From the NCBI RefSeq assembly GCF_007954505.1, contig NZ_CP042412.1, positions 2,852,001-2,916,000 on the forward strand: a DNA stretch of 64,000 bases, in the 5' to 3' direction. The DNA is from Microbacterium sp. CBA3102 (GTDB lineage: Bacteria > Actinomycetota > Actinomycetes > Actinomycetales > Microbacteriaceae). Made by a program: the position numbers and the translations under genes. Positions 60,289 through 64,000 of the stretch are shown in pieces; within the stretch, counting starts at the first letter, position 1; each line of letters starts with the position of its first letter. The notes under the pieces are model-generated. The model saw only the letters and a program-made list of their open reading frames with translations, had not been told where the DNA came from and did not search any database.

Positions 60289-60525
60289 ATGTTCGCTGGA
60301 ATGCAAGGCTGGCACCTGCTTATCGTGCTCGCCGTGATCCTCCTTCTGTTCGGTGCCGCCAAGCTGCCGGCGCTCGCGAAGAGCATGGGCCAGTCCGCTC
60401 GCGTGTTCAAGGGCGAGATGAAGGCGATGAAGGAAGAAGACGCGACCCGCGCAGATTCGACCGTCGCCGACCCCACCTCGGCCAAGGACTCGGGCGCTGA
60501 CCCTGAGACTCCGCCTCGCGCCTGA
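60289..60525 (+). CDS. tatA: Twin-arginine translocase subunit TatA
   Basis: This 78-residue protein has one membrane helix (HLLIVLAVILLLFGAAKLPA), the conserved FG hinge, an amphipathic helix (LAKSMGQSARVFKGEMKAMK) and an acidic tail. It forms the protein-conducting pore of the Tat export system for folded proteins. A TAGACT box at 60249-60254 suggests its own promoter with a leader of about 28 bases. tatC follows after 6 bp. Confidence 0.95.
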   Translation: MFAGMQGWHLLIVLAVILLLFGAAKLPALAKSMGQSARVFKGEMKAMKEEDATRADSTVADPTSAKDSGADPETPPRA

Positions 60526-60531
60526 CCGGCC

Positions 60532-61341
60532 GTGGCAGCCATCGAACCGTCCGTGATGCGGAAGGCGGATCGGGATCGACGGATGTCGCTCGGCGCGCAT
60601 CTCGTCGAACTGCGCAAGCGTCTGATGTACGCGGCGCTGGCACTCGTGGTCGGGATGGTCATCGCGTTCATCGTGGCGGACCCCGTGATCCACTTCATTA
60701 CGGAACCGATCCGTATCATCACGGAGAAGCGCGGCGATAATTTCAGCGCGTTGAACTTCGGTACGGTCACGTCGGCGTTCGACATGCGCATGCGTATCGC
60801 CTTCTCCATCGGTCTGTTCATCTCGGCGCCTGTGTGGCTCTGGCAGATCTGGGCGTTCATCATGCCCGGACTGACCCGCAAGGAGATCAAGTACACCGTC
60901 GGGTTCGTCGTCGCGGCGGTTCCGCTGTTCTTCGCCGGCTGCTATCTCGGCGTGATGATCATGCCGCACGTGATCGAGCTCATGTGGAGCTTCACCCCGG
61001 ACGGCGCAACCAACTTCTACTACGCGCAGGAGTACTACGACTTCGTCTTCAAGCTGATGATCGTGATCGGCGTCTCCTTCGTGCTCCCCGTGTTCCTGGT
61101 GGCGCTGAATCTGTCCGGGGTCATGTCGGGCCGGGCGATCCTGAAGGGATGGCGTGTGGCCATCCTCATCGCGACCGTGTTCGCGGCCCTGGCGACGCCG
61201 GCAGCCGACGTGGTCAGCATGCTGATGCTCGCCGGAATCCTGATCGTCCTGTTCTTCGCCGCCGCCGGACTGTCCCTCATCTTCGATCGGCGAAAGCGGA
61301 AGCGCGACGATGCGTCAGGGCTCCTGCCGGACGCGGTATGA
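60532..61341 (+). CDS. tatC: Twin-arginine translocase subunit TatC
   Basis: This 269-residue six-helix membrane protein recognises twin-arginine signal peptides. It has the conserved SLGAHLVELRKRLMYAALAL start, the periplasmic and helix-2 region SIGLFISAPVWLWQIWAFIM, and AVPLFFAGCYLGVMIMPHV. The GTG start lies 6 bp after tatA. The stop overlaps helY (ATGA). Confidence 0.96.
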   Translation: MAAIEPSVMRKADRDRRMSLGAHLVELRKRLMYAALALVVGMVIAFIVADPVIHFITEPIRIITEKRGDNFSALNFGTVTSAFDMRMRIAFSIGLFISAPVWLWQIWAFIMPGLTRKEIKYTVGFVVAAVPLFFAGCYLGVMIMPHVIELMWSFTPDGATNFYYAQEYYDFVFKLMIVIGVSFVLPVFLVALNLSGVMSGRAILKGWRVAILIATVFAALATPAADVVSMLMLAGILIVLFFAAAGLSLIFDRRKRKRDDASGLLPDAV

Positions 61342-63812
61342 GTTCACCTTCCGAGAAGTACGCCCGGGCGCGCCAGGCGGCCGAGCACCCGGAGTCGTCC
61401 GCGTTCGCGGCGTTGCAGAAGTTCCAGCTGGATCCCTTCCAGGTGGCGGGGTGCCACGCGCTCGAGAACGGACGCAGCGTGCTCGTCGCCGCACCGACCG
61501 GAGCAGGAAAGACGATCGTCGGCGAGTTCGCGATTCACCTCGCGATGCAGACGCCGACCGACAAGGCGTTCTACACGACACCCATGAAGGCCTTGTCGAA
61601 TCAGAAGTTCCGGGAGCTGGTCGACGTCTACGGCGCCGATCAGGTGGGACTGCTCACCGGCGACACCAACATCAACGGCAATGCGCGCATCGTGGTGATG
61701 ACGACCGAAGTCCTGCGCAACATGATCTACGCCGACTCCACGGCGCTCCGGGATCTCCGTTACGTGATCATGGACGAGGTCCACTACCTCGCTGACCGTT
61801 TCCGCGGCGCTGTCTGGGAAGAGGTCATCATCCACCTGCCTGCGCAGGTGCGGCTGGTCTCCCTGAGCGCCACGGTCTCGAACGCCGAGGAGTTCGGGGA
61901 CTGGCTCGACACGGTGCGCGGCGACACCGAAGTGATCGTCTCCGAGATCAGGCCGGTGCCGTTGGAGCAGCACGTGCTCGTGCGGGACGACCTGCTTCCC
62001 CTGTTCGATGACCGCGCCGGCCTCGCCACGGCCCAGGTGAACCAGGAGTTGATGCGCATCCGCTCATCGACCGCGTCGACGTATGACAACAACCGACAGG
62101 CGCAGGCGTATCGGAGCAACCGGCATGCGGGCCGACAGGCGCAGCGCCCTTCCCGAGGAGGCCGCCGTCCCGTCCGTGCCGCGAATGCGCGCCGGATCGA
62201 ACGGATGGATCGTCCGGATGTCGTGCGCCTTCTGGAGCGCTCGAACCTCCTCCCGGCGATCTTCTTCATCTTCAGTCGCGTGGGGTGCGACGCGGCCGTG
62301 CAGCAGGTGCGTCGCTCCGGCGTCCGTCTGACGTCGACGGAGGAGAGAGCTGAGATCCGGGCCATCGTCGAGGACCGCACCCGCACCCTCCAGGACGAAG
62401 ACCTCGACGTCCTGGGCTACTGGGAGTGGCTGGACAACCTCGAACGCGGTGTCGCCTCTCATCACGCCGGTCTTCTGCCCGCCTTCAAGGAGGTCGTGGA
62501 AGAGCTGTATCAGCGCAAGCTCGTCAAGGTGGTGTTCGCGACCGAGACCCTGGCTCTCGGCATCAACATGCCGGCGCGTACGGTCGTGCTCGAGAAGATG
62601 GAGAAATTCAACGGCGAGGCACGCGTCGCGATCACGTCGGGGGAGTACACACAGCTCACCGGTCGCGCCGGACGCCGTGGCATCGACGTCGAGGGCCACG
62701 CCGTCGTGCAGTGGACCGAGGGGATGGATCCCCAGGCTGTCGCTGCCCTCGCGTCCCGACGCACATACCCCCTGAACTCGAGCTTCCGTCCGACGTACAA
62801 CATGGCCGTGAATCTGATCGACATGTTCGGCAAACCCCGAGCGCGGCAGATCCTCGAGTCGTCCTTCGCGCAGTTCCAGGCGGATCGTGCGGTCGTCGGC
62901 CTCGCTCGGCAGGTGCGCGAAGCCGAGGAGTCGCTCGCCGGTTATCAGAGTGCGATGGCCTGTGAGCACGGGAGCTTCCCGGAGTACGCCGCGATCCGCC
63001 GCGAACTGAGCGATCTCGAGAAGAAGAACCGCCAGGACTCCCAGGCGCCACGGGCGTCACGGGACAAGCGGATGAAGCGCATCCAGACCCTGCGTACGCA
63101 GATGCAGCGCCACCCGTGCCACCGTTGTCCCGACCGCGAGGCTCATGCCCGCTGGGCGGAGCGCTATTGGAAGCTCAAGCGCCAGACAGACCGGATCCGG
63201 CGCCAGATCGAGACACGCACCGGAACGGTCGCGCGGGTGTTCGACCGCGTCGTCGAGGTCTTGGAGACACTCGACTACGTGACGCATGATGGTGCGGACA
63301 CGACGCTGACGGATGCCGGACGCACGATGCGCCGCATCTACGGCGAGCGGGATCTGCTGGTGGCCGAGTCCCTGAGACAGGGTCTCTGGGCGGGCTTGGA
63401 TGCTCCTTCGCTGGCAGCCATGGCCTGCTGCCTCGTGTACGAACCGCGACGCGATGAAGCCAATTCGGGGGAGCGCGGCCTGCCGCGTGGCGCATTCCGC
63501 ACCGCCTACGAAAAGACCACCACACTCTGGGCGGAGCTGGACGACCTGGAACAGGACCACCATCTTCCCGGCAGTGAGCCTCTCGCCGCCGGTCTGGCGG
63601 GTGCCATGCATGCCTGGGCGCGCGGGGGAGCGCTGGACCGCGTCCTGATCGACGCCGACATGGCAGCGGGAGACTTCGTGCGCTGGGCCAAGCAGACCAT
63701 CGATCTGCTGGATCAACTCTCGATCGTCGCGGAGGATGCCGCGCTGGCGCGTACCGCGCGGAGCGCTCTCGACGGAGTCCGCCGCGGCATCGTGGCCTAC
63801 TCGTCGATGTGA
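61338..63812 (+). CDS. helY: Ski2/Mtr4-like RNA helicase HelY
   Basis: This 824-residue SF2 helicase has Walker A AAPTGAGKTIV, DEVH box MDEVHYLADRFRG, motif III SLSATVSNAEEF, GINMPARTVVLE and motif VI QLTGRAGRRGIDVEG. The C-terminal arch/ratchet region extends over 300 residues. The insert around residue 240-290 is Arg-rich and variable. It probably unwinds RNA during decay or repair. It lies in the pafBC-tatAC-helY-lnt order seen across actinobacteria, overlapping its neighbours by 4 bp on both sides. Confidence 0.94.
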   Translation: MSSPSEKYARARQAAEHPESSAFAALQKFQLDPFQVAGCHALENGRSVLVAAPTGAGKTIVGEFAIHLAMQTPTDKAFYTTPMKALSNQKFRELVDVYGADQVGLLTGDTNINGNARIVVMTTEVLRNMIYADSTALRDLRYVIMDEVHYLADRFRGAVWEEVIIHLPAQVRLVSLSATVSNAEEFGDWLDTVRGDTEVIVSEIRPVPLEQHVLVRDDLLPLFDDRAGLATAQVNQELMRIRSSTASTYDNNRQAQAYRSNRHAGRQAQRPSRGGRRPVRAANARRIERMDRPDVVRLLERSNLLPAIFFIFSRVGCDAAVQQVRRSGVRLTSTEERAEIRAIVEDRTRTLQDEDLDVLGYWEWLDNLERGVASHHAGLLPAFKEVVEELYQRKLVKVVFATETLALGINMPARTVVLEKMEKFNGEARVAITSGEYTQLTGRAGRRGIDVEGHAVVQWTEGMDPQAVAALASRRTYPLNSSFRPTYNMAVNLIDMFGKPRARQILESSFAQFQADRAVVGLARQVREAEESLAGYQSAMACEHGSFPEYAAIRRELSDLEKKNRQDSQAPRASRDKRMKRIQTLRTQMQRHPCHRCPDREAHARWAERYWKLKRQTDRIRRQIETRTGTVARVFDRVVEVLETLDYVTHDGADTTLTDAGRTMRRIYGERDLLVAESLRQGLWAGLDAPSLAAMACCLVYEPRRDEANSGERGLPRGAFRTAYEKTTTLWAELDDLEQDHHLPGSEPLAAGLAGAMHAWARGGALDRVLIDADMAAGDFVRWAKQTIDLLDQLSIVAEDAALARTARSALDGVRRGIVAYSSM

Positions 63813-64000
63813 GGGTGGACACGATGCCCGAACGCCCCGCTCCGCAGCGCGCCCTTCTCCCGCTCTGGGCGGCCGTCCTCACCGCGGGGGTCGCCGCCGT
63901 CCTCATGGACCTGGCGTATCCGGAGGGGGCCGTCTGGGTTCTCGCTTTCCCCGCCGTGGGGCTTCTGCTCGTCGCGCTGATCGGCCGTCGCTTCGGTGGC
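63809..64000 (+). CDS. lnt: Apolipoprotein N-acyltransferase, N-terminal part (cut by window end)
   Basis: The frame opens at a GTG that overlaps the helY stop (GTGA); an ATG at 63824 is also possible. The 64 visible residues hold two hydrophobic helices (LLPLWAAVLTAGVAAVLMDLA and VLAFPAVGLLLVALI) with AYPEG between them, which resembles the first helices of Lnt. Lnt adds the third acyl chain to lipoproteins. The catalytic nitrilase-like domain lies outside the window, so the call rests on these helices and the conserved gene order. Confidence 0.7.
   Translation, partial: MRVDTMPERPAPQRALLPLWAAVLTAGVAAVLMDLAYPEGAVWVLAFPAVGLLLVALIGRRFGG

Noticed and set aside
1-64000. CRISPR array or restriction-modification genes
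   Set aside because: No regularly spaced repeat family and no Cas, methylase or endonuclease motif was seen in the window.

Overview
The window is high-GC actinobacterial DNA, most probably from Microbacteriaceae and most like Microbacterium. The support is the arrangement of orn beside tRNA-His, ettA, the bkd/leucine locus and the pafBC-tatA-tatC-helY-lnt block, the many GTG starts, 4-bp ATGA/GTGA gene overlaps, and TANNNT promoter boxes sitting directly before start codons (leaderless transcripts). This assignment rests on gene recognition, not on a database search.

Region 1 (1-11984) is the right-hand part of an integrative and conjugative element (ICE). It carries type IV secretion genes (the 3' remnant of an SCO6880-family gene, a VirB4-like ATPase, a VirD4/TraG coupling protein), an element-borne SSB, a DUF4913-type protein, small unknown proteins and a large serine integrase. 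An IS21-family element (istA-istB) has cut the SCO6880-family gene, so the transfer apparatus is probably broken. The integrase gene ends inside the 3' end of tRNA-His, which marks one edge of the element.

Region 2 (11980-32100) is chromosomal: tRNA-His, orn, tRNA-Arg, a second ssb, a lipoprotein, ettA, two acyl-CoA thioesterases, a tightly overlapped operon of MscS channel, truncated globin and FAD-dependent dehydrogenase, pepN, ferrochelatase, rpiB, a Fpg/Nei glycosylase, an alanine/sodium symporter, a PaiB-like protein, an amidohydrolase, dps and a gamma-carbonic anhydrase.

Region 3 (32100-45840) starts with tRNA-Met and small envelope or unknown genes, an AraC regulator and an alpha/beta hydrolase. 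It then holds a branched-chain amino acid degradation locus: an Lrp/AsnC regulator with a TTGAGC operator, 2-oxoacid dehydrogenase E1 alpha, E1 beta and E2, a TetR regulator with its own palindrome, and a five-gene set of acyl-CoA carboxylase beta and alpha subunits, acyl-CoA dehydrogenase, MaoC-like hydratase and CitE-like lyase. The content matches the leucine locus of mycobacteria. E3 and a CoA transferase are not present here.

Region 4 (45840-64000) holds housekeeping genes (histidine phosphatase, sirtuin, SpoU methyltransferase, SGNH hydrolase, helicase, ferritin-like/VIT iron transporter, tRNA-Leu, M20 peptidase, uppP, PAC2, HAD, trmI). It continues into pafB-pafC-tatA-tatC-helY-lnt. 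A single FKBP-like lipoprotein stands between trmI and pafB, where many actinobacteria keep the Pup-proteasome genes.
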